Part shown: positions 1 to 8,968 of the stretch, piece by piece
Layout of the letters: the number at the start of each line of letters is the position of its first letter
Numbering within the stretch: the stretch's first letter is position 1
NCBI GenBank assembly: GCA_036403235.1
Contig: DASWRI010000079.1
Coordinates: forward strand, 1-46,942
Origin: JBGTFE01 sp036403235
Lineage (GTDB): Bacteria; Acidobacteriota; Blastocatellia; Pyrinomonadales; Pyrinomonadaceae
Length of the DNA stretch: 46,942 nt
Direction: 5' to 3'
Made by a program: the position numbers and the translations under genes
Notes under the pieces: model-generated
What the model was told of the DNA's origin: nothing
Databases searched by the model: none
The model's input: only the letters and a program-made list of their open reading frames with translations

Positions 1-117
1 AAAATAATAACCGCAAAATCTAATCTTTTGCAACATATATTTTTGTTCGGCAGTGGAATAAATTTGCGTCAGCGATAATTCAAGCGTTTCAGCCGGGAGA
101 GCGGACGTCTTTACCCG

Positions 118-240
118 GAGCGCGAACGGCGCGTCCGCCATGTACGCGACGCGTTCGTAAAAGTTTTATAAAACTCAGGATTGAACTTAACTAATCTGTT
201 TTATGTCGCGAGCGACATTGCGGACGCGCCGTTCGTGCTC
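118..240. repeat. Long imperfect inverted repeat
   Basis: Arms at 118-143 and 215-240 are reverse complements of each other with only two mismatches, around a core of about 70 bases. Smaller palindromes lie inside (ATGTCGC/GCGACAT at 203-218). No coding frame is convincing here. It looks like a hairpin-forming intergenic repeat or a small non-autonomous element; I cannot name the family. Confidence 0.6.
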
Positions 241-559
241 GCGGTTAGGAGTTTGAATTTAACTTATCACCTTTAATTTAAGGCACAAAATTTAGTCGTT
301 TTTCGGCATAACCTTGCCTGCTTGTTAAAACTTGTTTAGATTTAGCTTGTTTTATTTTGCGACTTATGTCATTATGTTTGCGGCATGATTCTTCATGTTG
401 AATTCTCCACATTGAAATTTAACTTTCCGGTTTTATTTCAATTCTCTTTGCGCTCAATCCATCAAAACTTATCAACTCTTTTAGATTTCAGGCTTTATCC
501 GGAGAGATTATTGACTGGAACTCCATCGATTTCCGCTTCAGACACCAAATTCAAATAAA
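241..559. other. Intergenic stretch with no gene seen
   Basis: This AT-rich region precedes the secreted protein gene. I see no supported coding frame, RNA gene or clear promoter. Confidence 0.5.
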
Positions 560-1741
560 ATGAAAAATCTATTATCAATCAATTTCGCAAGCTTGCGACG
601 CGCGGCATTTATTTTGGCTTTAACGGCCATTGTTTTCGTTTTGTTATCGGGTCTTTCGCTGCCGATTCCTTTTAATTCCAAAAGCAAATTGCTGTCCGAA
701 AGCTTCTCGTTTGTCACTTCGGTCAAAGCCGGCAATAATTATTACGATTTTTCGAGCGGCAATCTTTCGTTGAGCCTGACTCCGGCGACGACGAATATGA
801 TTACCGGCAACGACGATTGGAGCGCCGTCACATCGGTCGAAGGCTATGCGGGCACAAATTTGACGAATACGCACGGAGTCAATCCGCAGACCATTCTCGG
901 AACGGAATTCGCAAACAACGCCCTACCTTCGGGCAAGGCGACGCAGATTAACGCCAATAAAGGCAACCCGGGCGCGTTTAGTGCCGGAGGCCTGGCCGAG
1001 TTCGATTCGGGCGATTATCTCTCCTTCGGCTTTCAGGGCAGCGCGCAGGCAAATCCTTACATGGTTTTTTATTTGAATACGACCGGGCACAACAATATCA
1101 CGATGAGTTATCAGGTAACGGATATCGACGCCGGAAGCAATAACTCGGTTTCTCAGGTCGCTCTCCAGTATCGCGTCGGCACGATTGGAAACTTTACAAA
1201 CATACCGGCCGGATACATCGCCGATGCGACCGACCCGAACGTCGCCGGTCGCGTTACGTCGCGCAGCGTTCTTCTGCCGCCTCCGTGCAATAATCAACCG
1301 CAAATTCAGCTCAGACTTATCACGACCAACGCCGCCGCGCCCGACGGAACAAACACACCCGACGAATGGATTGGCGTCAACAACATCGTCGCCAGCGCGT
1401 TTGCCCCGACCGCCGCGACGGTCACCGTCGGAGGCCGCGTCATCTCGCCATACGGCCGCCCGCTCGCCAATGCGACGGTCGCGATGTACGACCAAATCGG
1501 CCAGACTCGCGTGACCAGAACAAACCCGTTCGGTTTTTATCACTTCGACGAGGTTGAAGTAGGCGAAACTTACATCTTCGAAATCAGCAGCAAAAAATAC
1601 GTCTTTACCAACGCCATACGAAGCGTCTACGTCATCGAAGAAATAAACTCGCTCGACTTTTTCGCCGACCCCATCGGCTCGCGCGACACGAACGGCGAAA
1701 AGCCCGCACCGGCAATTAATGCTTTTGTTTCCAAATTTTAA
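560..1741 (+). CDS. Secreted protein with C-terminal carboxypeptidase-regulatory-like domain
   Basis: A 393-aa protein. Residues about 12-35 form one hydrophobic export segment after a short basic start (LRRAAF then a long Ala/Ile/Leu/Val run), so it is probably exported. The middle is a beta-rich region of unknown function. Residues about 288-370 have the CarboxypepD_reg fold pattern (VTVGGRVISPYGRPLANATV, then GFYHFDEVEVG), a domain common in surface and TonB-linked proteins of Acidobacteria. The ATG at 560 is preceded by a weak ribosome-binding site. A strong terminator follows 45 bases after the stop, so the gene is probably monocistronic. Its ligand or partner cannot be told from the sequence. 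Confidence 0.8.
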   Translation: MKNLLSINFASLRRAAFILALTAIVFVLLSGLSLPIPFNSKSKLLSESFSFVTSVKAGNNYYDFSSGNLSLSLTPATTNMITGNDDWSAVTSVEGYAGTNLTNTHGVNPQTILGTEFANNALPSGKATQINANKGNPGAFSAGGLAEFDSGDYLSFGFQGSAQANPYMVFYLNTTGHNNITMSYQVTDIDAGSNNSVSQVALQYRVGTIGNFTNIPAGYIADATDPNVAGRVTSRSVLLPPPCNNQPQIQLRLITTNAAAPDGTNTPDEWIGVNNIVASAFAPTAATVTVGGRVISPYGRPLANATVAMYDQIGQTRVTRTNPFGFYHFDEVEVGETYIFEISSKKYVFTNAIRSVYVIEEINSLDFFADPIGSRDTNGEKPAPAINAFVSKF

Positions 1742-1786
1742 TTTTCGCTTTTGTAAATCGCAGATTCATTTGCGGAAACAAATAAC

Positions 1787-1823
1787 AAAATCGCGGCTTA
1801 TGCGTAAGCCGCGATTTTTTTTT
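1787..1823 (+). terminator. Rho-independent terminator
   Basis: A 14-bp perfect stem (AAAATCGCGGCTTA and its complement) closes a TGCG loop and is followed by a run of T. It ends the 560-1741 transcript. The stem's own A-run could also serve the gene on the other strand (1880-2245). Confidence 0.85.
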
Positions 1824-1879
1824 GTAATTCGTAAGTCGTAAATACGACTTCGCTTTTATCGACAATCCGATTTTCTTTA

Positions 1880-2245
1880 TTAATTCGGATTCGGCACGTT
1901 GACTCTTTTGCGGGTCAGGCCTGATTTACGGTCGCTTTTGCGAACGTAACCCATCGATTCGTATAAAGCGCTGTCCGAGCCGTGTGTTTCGTCGGCGATG
2001 ACTCCGGCGACAACCAGCTCGACTTTTTTCAGCGTAATCAAGTCTTCCGAATCGCGCAACGCCTGCTGTTCTATCTTCTCGTCTTCGAGCGCGACGAGCT
2101 TCTGACGCGGTGCGAGACTTTTGTTGACCTGTGCTTCGTATTGTTCGAGAGTCATCCCGCCGAACGTCTTTTCCGGCGCAATCGTTCTCCATCCGTGTAA
2201 TACTTCCATCATTTTCTGCTCATTTAGTTTTGGACTATTTGGCAT
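1880..2245 (-). CDS. Small conserved hypothetical protein
   Basis: A 121-aa soluble, charged protein without signal peptide or membrane segment. It starts MPNSPKLNEQKMMEVLHGWR and ends in a basic tail (RKSDRKSGLTRKRVNVPNPN). A good ribosome-binding site (AAGGAGA) lies 6-8 bases before the ATG at 2245, which supports both the gene and the start. I do not recognise a domain. It stands alone between a terminator and a repeat array. Confidence 0.7.
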   Translation of the reverse strand: MPNSPKLNEQKMMEVLHGWRTIAPEKTFGGMTLEQYEAQVNKSLAPRQKLVALEDEKIEQQALRDSEDLITLKKVELVVAGVIADETHGSDSALYESMGYVRKSDRKSGLTRKRVNVPNPN

Positions 2246-2383
2246 AACTCTATCTCCTTATTTATAAATTTTGGGTGCTAACTTATAACGCATCCGATTT
2301 TTGGACGACGATGTTAAACACTTTTGCACAAATATTTTTGAAAAGCAAAACTTTTTTAGACAAGTTAAGAAAAATATATATTG

Positions 2384-2640
2384 GAAAATGGAAAATTACG
2401 TTCGGAATTTGTAATACTCGACTTGGAACTTGAAAAACTTGAAAGAGTATTTATGGAACTTAAGACCGAATCTGCGATACTTGAAAGGAAATCTGTAAAT
2501 TCCCTTTAGGAATCTGCGATACTAAAGCAGGAATTTACAATACTTGACCTGGTATGTGCGATACTTGATTTAAGTATCGCAATACGTAAAGAGGAATCCG
2601 CAATACTAAAGAGCGAATCTTTAATTCTAAAGTCGAAATT
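2384..2640. repeat. Degenerate tandem repeat array, 21-bp period
   Basis: About 12 units of exactly 21 bases can be laid end to end from 2384, for example GAATCTGCGATACTTGAAAG(G) at 2468, GAATCTGCGATACTAAAGCA(G) at 2510 and GAATCCGCAATACTAAAGAG(C) at 2594. Units differ at many positions, but the phase does not slip over 250 bases. The array stops at the 3' end of the type ISP relic. A second array with the same period lies at 23405-23790. There are no unique spacers, so this is not CRISPR. Confidence 0.8.
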
Positions 2641-3020
2641 TATTCTTTCGGCATTTGGTTTATGATTTCCATTGTCCTGACGCTGACGTTTGTAACCTTT
2701 TTCAGTAAATCAATAACCTCGTCCTTATAATCTTCAAACTTATATGTATTAAAACGCCCGGCGATAGTCGCGTCTTTCGGCCTGCGTTCCTTGTACTGGT
2801 CGAGAATCCATTCGAGAGCCGAGCGGTTTCCGAGTTTATATTCCCACGCGAGCGGCGGAACGCCCGTCAAAAGCGTTTTTGTGTCTATCTCGATAACGCC
2901 CGCCGTCTTGTCGGCGCGAAGCTTTGTTCTGGACGCGGGAGTAAATTCGGTTTTATCTTCATTCGAACTCGCGTAATGCGTCCCCGGACGATTTTTTTCT
3001 TCGCCGGTTATCTTAATTCC
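2640..3020 (-). pseudogene. C-terminal relic of a type ISP restriction-modification enzyme/helicase
   Basis: An open frame of about 126 codons ending at 2640 carries the C-terminal signature of large type ISP restriction-helicase proteins: TLLTGVPPLAWEYKLGNRSA, LEWILDQYKE, FNTYKFEDYK and VIDLLKKVTNVSV. Upstream it is closed by an in-frame TAG at 3021-3023, and the helicase, methylase and nuclease portions (normally well over 1000 residues) are absent. No proper start or ribosome-binding site is visible. It is a decayed fragment of a defence gene, not a functional enzyme. Family recognition is from memory of the C-terminal pattern. Confidence 0.7.
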
Positions 3021-3127
3021 CTATTTCGGCTTCAAGAGATGCAGATTTTATTATTAAATCTCAGGCGTTAAAAATATAAATCAAAAGCCTCGTTTGAGGA
3101 AACGTTTTATATGTTTGAAATTATTTA

Positions 3128-3420
3128 ATTCGTAAAATGCTAGTTTAGAATTACGTTTTAAGTCGCCAACTGCGACAAATAATATAGCCTATTCATAAAA
3201 TGCTTATTTGAAGTTACGTTTTAAGTCGCTGTAGGCGACAAACAATATAGCCTATGGTGAAACCATAGGCTGCTAATTACGACACACATTCTGACGCTGA
3301 AGGCATCAAACAAATTTCCGATTATTTGTCGCTCGCCTACAGCGAGCCAAGATTTGCCTCTATATATTCCCGCCGGTTCACGCCGGGCTATATTGTTCGT
3401 CATCTTCGATGACAAGAATA
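3128..3420. repeat. Tandem and hairpin-rich intergenic repeat
   Basis: Two direct copies of a ~65-bp unit (about 3128-3192 and 3193-3256) share TACGTTTTAAGTCGC, then a gcgaca stem and AATATAGCCTAT. They are followed by small palindromes (CCTATGGTGAAACCATAGG at 3250-3268; TCGCTCGCCTACAGCGAG). It has the look of a dispersed REP-like family. No coding frame is supported in 3021-3598. Confidence 0.6.
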
Positions 3421-3510
3421 AAATTATTAGGCATCACTGAAAGTCGATAAATCGGAAGTCTTTTACGAGCGGCGATAATTTTTTACACTATTGTCGGGTT
3501 TATTGCAAGA

Positions 3511-3596
3511 AAAAACTGAAAAGCCGAAAGCTGAAAACTGAAAGCTGAAAAGTAAAGACAAATTTCAGTTTTCAGATTTCAGTTTTCAGTTTCTCT
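3511..3596. repeat. CTGAAAA-rich inverted repeat after the HAD gene
   Basis: Several copies of (A)GCTGAAAA and AACTGAAA on the left face TTTCAGTTTTCAG copies on the right, so the region can form a long imperfect hairpin. It lies directly 3' of the HAD phosphatase gene and could help end its transcript. Confidence 0.5.
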
Positions 3597-3598
3597 TG

Positions 3599-4291
3599 TT
3601 AAAAAGTGCTGAGCCACCGGGGTAATTCGCTCATTTTCTCTATTCGCGCGAAGTCCTTGTCTCGTAATTCATCGTCCGAGACCATTTCGTGAAACCATTC
3701 GATTTCATACGGGATGTGGACGGCTCTTGCGCCGATTTCGATGACGGGAAGGATGTCCGATTTGAGAGAGTTTCCGACCATGACGAATTCTTCCGCCTCG
3801 ATTTGGTGTCGGCGTAGAATATATTTGTAGGTTTTCGCGTTCTTTTGGGGAATAATTTCAAACGCCTTGAAGCAGTCGCCGATGCCCGAGCGGGCGAGTT
3901 TGCCTTCCTGGTCGAACAAATCGCCTTTGGTGATGACCATTAAATTATACGAGCGCGATAAATCCTCAATCGTCTCTTTAACGCCTTCGAGCAGCTCGAC
4001 CGGATAGGTCAGCATCTCGCGCGCGTAGCCGACTATCTCCATAATTTCGCTGCCCGTAATGCGTCCTTCGGTCAACTCGACGGCAGTTTCAATCAGGGAA
4101 AGCGCAAAGCCTTTGACGCCGTAGCCGAAATGCGGAATGTTGCGCGTTTCGGCTTCGTCCAGACGCTGTTCGACCCAGTCCGCGTCGTGGTATGCGGCGA
4201 GCAGGTTTTGATATTTTTCCTTTATCGAGACAAACATCCGCTCGTTATGCCAGAGCGTATCGTCGGCGTCGAATGCGATGGTTTTTATCAT
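3599..4291 (-). CDS. HAD-superfamily hydrolase (YjjG-like phosphatase)
   Basis: A 230-aa cytosolic protein with the HAD motif I at the N-terminus (DADDTLW, nucleophile Asp8 and general acid Asp10). A motif II-like Thr (VITKGD) lies at about residues 118-123, a conserved Lys in IPQKNAKTY, and the motif III/IV region is MVGNSLKSDILP. The helical cap between motifs I and II suggests a small-molecule phosphatase of the nucleotidase/haloacid dehalogenase type. The substrate cannot be told. Start at ATG 4291. It stands alone between two intergenic repeats. Confidence 0.85.
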   Translation of the reverse strand: MIKTIAFDADDTLWHNERMFVSIKEKYQNLLAAYHDADWVEQRLDEAETRNIPHFGYGVKGFALSLIETAVELTEGRITGSEIMEIVGYAREMLTYPVELLEGVKETIEDLSRSYNLMVITKGDLFDQEGKLARSGIGDCFKAFEIIPQKNAKTYKYILRRHQIEAEEFVMVGNSLKSDILPVIEIGARAVHIPYEIEWFHEMVSDDELRDKDFARIEKMSELPRWLSTF

Positions 4292-4321
4292 TACAGTTGG
4301 AATTGTTAGAAGTTATTTTCT

Positions 4322-4429
4322 ACCACAGAGACACGGAAGCACGGAGATTTCTTATAAAGAGTTTTCACTTTTAATCACAAAATAAAAATTTTTCATATCT
4401 CGTCTCTGTGTCTCTGTATCTCTGTGGTG
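4322..4429. repeat. CACAGAGACAC inverted repeat
   Basis: The left side has ACCACAGAGACACGGAAG and the right side has TCTCTGTGTCTCTGTATCTC followed by TGTGGT. Together they form an imperfect inverted repeat between the convergently placed ends of acnA and the start of the HAD gene. A similar TCTGTGTTCTCTGTG element occurs at 35538-35572. This is a widespread type of dispersed intergenic repeat. Confidence 0.6.
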
Positions 4430-4443
4430 AAATCTTACTTAAA

Positions 4444-7320
4444 TTACTGTTGACTCAAAAGCTGGCGCAGAACATACGGCAGAATACCGCCGGATTTGTA
4501 GTATTCGATTTCAATCGGCGTGTCGATGCGCAAGGTCAAAACGGCTTCTTCCGTGCTTCCGTCGGGGCGATTTATCAGCAAAGTGACATTCTGGCGCGGT
4601 TTTATCTCATTTTCTTCGAGTCCGATTAAATCGAACGTTTCCGTTCCCGTCAGATTATAAGACTGCGCGCCTTCGCCGTCTTTGAACTGCAATGGCAGGA
4701 CGCCCATGCCGACCAGATTCGAGCGATGAATCCTTTCGAACGACTGCGCGACGACCGCTTTGACGCCCATCAGGCGCGTTCCCTTCGCCGCCCAGTCACG
4801 CGACGAGCCCGTTCCGTATTCCTGCCCGGCGAAAATCATCAAAGGCACGCCTTCCGCCTGATACCTGACGGCCGCGTCGTAAATCGTCATATCTTCGCCG
4901 TCCGGCTGGTAGCACGTAAAGCCGCCTTCCTTCGGCGAAACCATCAGATTTTTGATACGGACGTTGGCAAACGTTCCGCGCACCATAACGCGGTCGTTTC
5001 CGCGGCGCGAGCCGTAGGAGTTGAAGTTTTCGGGCGAGACTTCGTTTTCCTGGAGGAAGAGTCCGGCGGGCGAAGTCGGCTTGATTGCGCCGGCGGGCGA
5101 GATGTGGTCGGTCGTCACCGAATCGCCGAAGACGGCCAGCGCGCGCGCATTGCGAACGTCCGAAAATTTACCCGTCTCCATCGAAAATTCTTCAAAATAC
5201 GGCGGCTCCTGAATGTATGTCGATTGTCTGTCCCATTCGTAAACGTCGCCGCTCGACGAAGGAATTTCGTTCCACATCGGGTTTTGCTCGGCAAAATCGC
5301 TGTAAAGCCTTCGATAAGTTTCGGCGTCGAAGGCGTCCTGCATCAATTCCTTAACTTCGTCGAGCGAAGCCCATATGTCTTTCAGATAAATCTCTTCGCC
5401 GTTGCCGTTTTTTCCAATCGGCTCTTCGGTCAGATTTTTGTTGACCGTACCGGCGAGCGCGTATGCAACGACGAGCGGCGGCGACATCAGGAAATTCGCC
5501 TTTATGTTTTGATGAACGCGCGCTTCGAAGTTACGGTTTCCGGATAATACCGAGGCGGCGACCAAATCGTGCTCGATAATCGCGTCTTCGATGCCGTGGT
5601 CGAGCGGCCCGGAGTTACCGATGCAGGTCGTGCAGCCGTAGCCGACGAGATTAAAGCCGAGTTCTTCAAGATACGGCATCAAATTCGTCTTTTCCAAGTA
5701 TTCGGTAACGACGCGCGAGCCGGGCGCGAGGCTCGTTTTGACATACGGCGGAACGCGCAGGCCTTTTTCGACGGCCTTTTTCGCAAGGATTCCGGCGGCC
5801 AGCATGACGCTCGGGTTCGATGTGTTGGTACACGAAGTTATCGCGGCAATCAACACGTCGGAATGCCCGACCGAAACGGTTTTCTGCTCGACGTGCGCCG
5901 ATGCGTCTTCCACGCGGTCGGGCGTCGGGCGATTGTTCATCATCTCAATTTCGGTCAGCGTGTTCGTGTTTCGAGGCGAAGTATTATCTAAAATCGGAAG
6001 CGGAATACTGACGGGCGACTGCGCGCCGCCGCCGGTTGCCGAAACGGCGAGATTCGCGCCCATCGTCACCATGTAGCGTTTTTCCATCTCTTCCGACTCT
6101 TTGCCGTAACCGCCTGAGGCGACGGGCGCGACGAATAATTCGTTAAATCTGTCTTTCAAAGCCGTCAGCTCGATTCTGTCCTGCGGGCGCTTCGGTCCGG
6201 CCACCGCGGGAACGATTGTCGCCAAATCGAGCTCGATGGTGTTCGAATATTCGACATCGCCTTTGAGCGGGATTCCGAACATTTCCTGCGCGGTAAAATA
6301 ATTACGGATAGTTTCGATGTGCGCTTCGTCGCGTCCCGTCGATTTGAAGTAATCGAGCGTGCGTTCGTCGACGCCGAAAAAGCCCATCGTCGCGCCGTAT
6401 TCGGGCGCCATGTTGGCAATCGTCGCGCGGTCGGTCGCGGGAATGTTTCTCGCGCCTTCGCCGTAAAACTCGACGAATTTACCGACGACTTTCGCTTCGC
6501 GTAAAATCTGCGTCACGCGCAGAACGAGGTCGGTCGCGGTCGCGCCCTGCGGCAGCTCGCCCGTCATATGAACGCCGACGACATCCGGCGTCAAAATATA
6601 AACCGGCTGGCCGAGCATCGCCGCTTCCGCTTCGATTCCGCCGACGCCCCAGCCGACGATGCCGAGCCCGTTTATCATCGTCGTATGCGAATCCGTCCCG
6701 ACCAATGTATCGGGAAAATATACGCCGTCCCGTTCAAAAACGCCTTCGGCCAGATATTCGAGATTGACCTGGTGAACGATGCCGATTCCCGGCGGCACGA
6801 CGCGAAAACCGTTAAACGCCTGCGTTCCCCATTTTAAGAAACGATAACGCTGCTCGTTGCGGCGAAACTCGATTTCCATATTTTTCTGATACGCCGTTTC
6901 CGAACCGGCATAATCAACCTGAACCGAGTGGTCAATCACCAAATCGACCGGGACGAGCGGCTCGATGACGCTCACGTCTTTGCCCATCCGGGCGACGGCC
7001 GAGCGCATCGCCGCCAAATCGACGAGCAGCGGAACGCCCGTAAAATCCTGAAGAATAACGCGCGCCACGACGAAAGGAATTTCTTCGGTTCTATCGGCGT
7101 TGGCGCTCCAGCCAGCGATATTTTTCACATTCTCGACGCTTACTTTTTTGCCGTCGTCGAAATTTCTTAAAACCGATTCGAGCACGATGCGGATTGAAAT
7201 CGGCAGACGCGAAACGTTTGCGACGCCTTCTTTTTCGAGCTGCGGCAGCGAATAAAACGCGGCGTCCTCGCCCTTTCCGGTTTTAAAAGTTTGTCTGGTA
7301 TTAAAAAGATTATGTGTCAT
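4444..7320 (-). CDS. acnA: Aconitate hydratase (AcnA type)
   Basis: A 958-aa TCA-cycle enzyme interconverting citrate and isocitrate. The three [4Fe-4S] ligand cysteines are visible in SCTNTSN (Cys497) and YGCTTCIGNSG (Cys563 and Cys566). Substrate and helical motifs include LVGTDSHTTMINGLG (207-221) and, near the C-terminus, QEYGTGSSRDWAAKG and VVAQSFERIHRSNLVGMGV. Length and order of domains 1-3 then swivelling domain 4 match the AcnA/IRP group, slightly longer than E. coli AcnA. ATG at 7320 has AAGGAA upstream. The gene is monocistronic. Confidence 0.97.
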   Translation of the reverse strand: MTHNLFNTRQTFKTGKGEDAAFYSLPQLEKEGVANVSRLPISIRIVLESVLRNFDDGKKVSVENVKNIAGWSANADRTEEIPFVVARVILQDFTGVPLLVDLAAMRSAVARMGKDVSVIEPLVPVDLVIDHSVQVDYAGSETAYQKNMEIEFRRNEQRYRFLKWGTQAFNGFRVVPPGIGIVHQVNLEYLAEGVFERDGVYFPDTLVGTDSHTTMINGLGIVGWGVGGIEAEAAMLGQPVYILTPDVVGVHMTGELPQGATATDLVLRVTQILREAKVVGKFVEFYGEGARNIPATDRATIANMAPEYGATMGFFGVDERTLDYFKSTGRDEAHIETIRNYFTAQEMFGIPLKGDVEYSNTIELDLATIVPAVAGPKRPQDRIELTALKDRFNELFVAPVASGGYGKESEEMEKRYMVTMGANLAVSATGGGAQSPVSIPLPILDNTSPRNTNTLTEIEMMNNRPTPDRVEDASAHVEQKTVSVGHSDVLIAAITSCTNTSNPSVMLAAGILAKKAVEKGLRVPPYVKTSLAPGSRVVTEYLEKTNLMPYLEELGFNLVGYGCTTCIGNSGPLDHGIEDAIIEHDLVAASVLSGNRNFEARVHQNIKANFLMSPPLVVAYALAGTVNKNLTEEPIGKNGNGEEIYLKDIWASLDEVKELMQDAFDAETYRRLYSDFAEQNPMWNEIPSSSGDVYEWDRQSTYIQEPPYFEEFSMETGKFSDVRNARALAVFGDSVTTDHISPAGAIKPTSPAGLFLQENEVSPENFNSYGSRRGNDRVMVRGTFANVRIKNLMVSPKEGGFTCYQPDGEDMTIYDAAVRYQAEGVPLMIFAGQEYGTGSSRDWAAKGTRLMGVKAVVAQSFERIHRSNLVGMGVLPLQFKDGEGAQSYNLTGTETFDLIGLEENEIKPRQNVTLLINRPDGSTEEAVLTLRIDTPIEIEYYKSGGILPYVLRQLLSQQ

Positions 7321-7657
7321 AGGTTGTTCCTTTCGTCCCGGACTATGAAATTATCAGCCGGCGAATCAAACTTTAAGTTTAAGAGCCAAAAAGTAAAAAC
7401 TCAAGCTATTGCCTTATTTAGTAGATTTTTTCATCTAGCCGTACGGCCAAATTTTCAAAACTTATAACTTTGAATTGTAAATTAATATTTTCTCTAATCA
7501 AATTATTTAAGACCTGTGCTGAAATTATAATTTTAGACTTTTATCTTTAGCTTATTCGCGCTATATTCAATTTTTGCTAATAGTTAATAATTAACGATTG
7601 ACTGACCGTTAATTATTAACCATTTTCAAATTATGAACGACGGCGACAGTAGTAGAA
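7321..7657. other. Divergent intergenic region with inverted repeat
   Basis: AT-rich spacer between divergent acnA and the NRAMP gene, so it must hold both promoters; I cannot place them with confidence. The only clear structure is the palindrome listed separately at 7583-7620. Confidence 0.5.
7583..7620. promoter_or_regulatory. 14-bp inverted repeat upstream of transporter gene
   Basis: GTTAATAATTAACG (7583-7596) and CGTTAATTATTAAC (7607-7620) are perfect reverse complements separated by 10 bases, ending 37 bases before the NRAMP start. Each arm is itself palindromic (GTTAATTATTAAC-like), which would suit a dimeric regulator. No regulator is identified. Confidence 0.4.
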
Positions 7658-8965
7658 ATGAATTTTTCAAGTTTTGCTCCAAGCAGATTTGTGCAAAATC
7701 TCAAGCGTGTGCCCGCGCGCGTCCGTCGTAATTTATCTTCTTACCGATTCGTTGCTTATCTTGCCGTTTTAGGCCCCGGAATTATCGCCGCCAACGCCGG
7801 AAACGACGCGAGCGGCATCGCGACTTATTCAACCGCCGGCGCGGCTTACGGCTACACGCTTCTCTGGACATTTATCCCGATGACGATAAGCTTGATTATC
7901 GTTCAGGAAATGTGCGTCCGGATGGGCGTCGTGACCGGGCAGGGTTTGGCGGATTTGATACGCGAGCAGTTCGGCGTCCGGCTGACGGCGCTCGTCATGT
8001 TTGCGGTTTTGATTGCCAACACGGGCGTCATCGTTTCCGAATTCGTCGGCATCGCGCAGGCGTCGGAGCTTTTCGGCATTTCCAGATATTTGACGATTCC
8101 GCTTGCATCGGCGCTTATCTGGTGGCTGGTCGTAAAGGGCACGCAAAAACGCGTCGAACAGGTTTTTCTCGCCATGTCGCTCGTGTTTTTTTGTTATGTT
8201 TTCTCGGCTTTTCTGGCAAAGCCCAACTGGTCTGAAGTGGCGACCGAATTTGCCAAGCCGACTTTCGAGTTCAACGGCGGCTATCTTTTTACGGTGATGG
8301 CTTTAATCGGAACGACCATCACGCCGTTTATGCAGATTTTCGTCCAGTCTTCGGTCGTCGAAAAAGGAATGGACAAGGAAGATTTGCCTCTGGTGCGGGC
8401 CGACGCGATTGTCGGGACGGTTTTCGCCTGCCTGATTGCGGCGTTTATCGTCATTTCGACCGCCGCGACTTTGAACAAAGCGGGCATTACCGAGCTCGAT
8501 TCGGCGGCGACGGCCGCCCAATCGCTCGTCCCGATTGCCGGAAATTACGCGAAATATCTTTTCGGCGTCGGTCTTTTCGGCGCGGCGATGCTGGCAATGG
8601 GCGTTTTGCCGCTGGCGACGGCTTATTCTTTGAGCGAAGCGCTCGGATTTGAAAAAGGTTTGGCTTATTCCTTTCGCGAAGCTCCGATTTTTCTCGGCAT
8701 TTTTTCGGCTTTGATTTTAATCGGCGCGCTGGTCGCGCTCATTCCGGGCATTCCGCAAATCAAGCTTCTTCTTTTTACGCAGTGCATCAACGGCATTTTG
8801 CTGCCGATAATTTTAATCGCCATCGTTACGCTTTCGAGCAGCCGCGAAATTATGGGCGAATATCGCAACGGCCTTGTATATAAATCGATTGCGTGGTTTA
8901 TTACGATTGTGGTTTCGTGTCTCTCTCTTTTATTGATTGGAAAGACGATTGTTGATATTTTTTAA
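7658..8965 (+). CDS. NRAMP-family transporter with altered metal motif
   Basis: A 435-aa integral membrane protein with about 11 hydrophobic segments after a basic N-terminus. It begins the NRAMP fold with GPGIIAANAGNDASG (39-53). In canonical Mn/Fe transporters TM1 carries DPGN; here the position reads NAGN (residues 46-49). In TM6 the usual MPH is replaced (GTTITPFMQIFVQSS). The fold is therefore NRAMP, but classical divalent-metal coordination is not preserved, so another cation or substrate is possible. It lies 3 bases upstream of the MscS-type gene and is likely co-transcribed with it. Confidence 0.85.
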   Translation: MNFSSFAPSRFVQNLKRVPARVRRNLSSYRFVAYLAVLGPGIIAANAGNDASGIATYSTAGAAYGYTLLWTFIPMTISLIIVQEMCVRMGVVTGQGLADLIREQFGVRLTALVMFAVLIANTGVIVSEFVGIAQASELFGISRYLTIPLASALIWWLVVKGTQKRVEQVFLAMSLVFFCYVFSAFLAKPNWSEVATEFAKPTFEFNGGYLFTVMALIGTTITPFMQIFVQSSVVEKGMDKEDLPLVRADAIVGTVFACLIAAFIVISTAATLNKAGITELDSAATAAQSLVPIAGNYAKYLFGVGLFGAAMLAMGVLPLATAYSLSEALGFEKGLAYSFREAPIFLGIFSALILIGALVALIPGIPQIKLLLFTQCINGILLPIILIAIVTLSSSREIMGEYRNGLVYKSIAWFITIVVSCLSLLLIGKTIVDIF

Positions 8966-8968
8966 TTT

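Noticed and set aside
923..1543. 206-codon minus-strand frame opposite the first secreted protein gene
   Set aside because: Arg-rich shadow translation without start signal; the plus-strand frame has export signal and a recognised domain.
2384..2640. CRISPR array
   Set aside because: Units are contiguous and degenerate with no spacers; no cas genes in the window. The same holds for 23405-23790.
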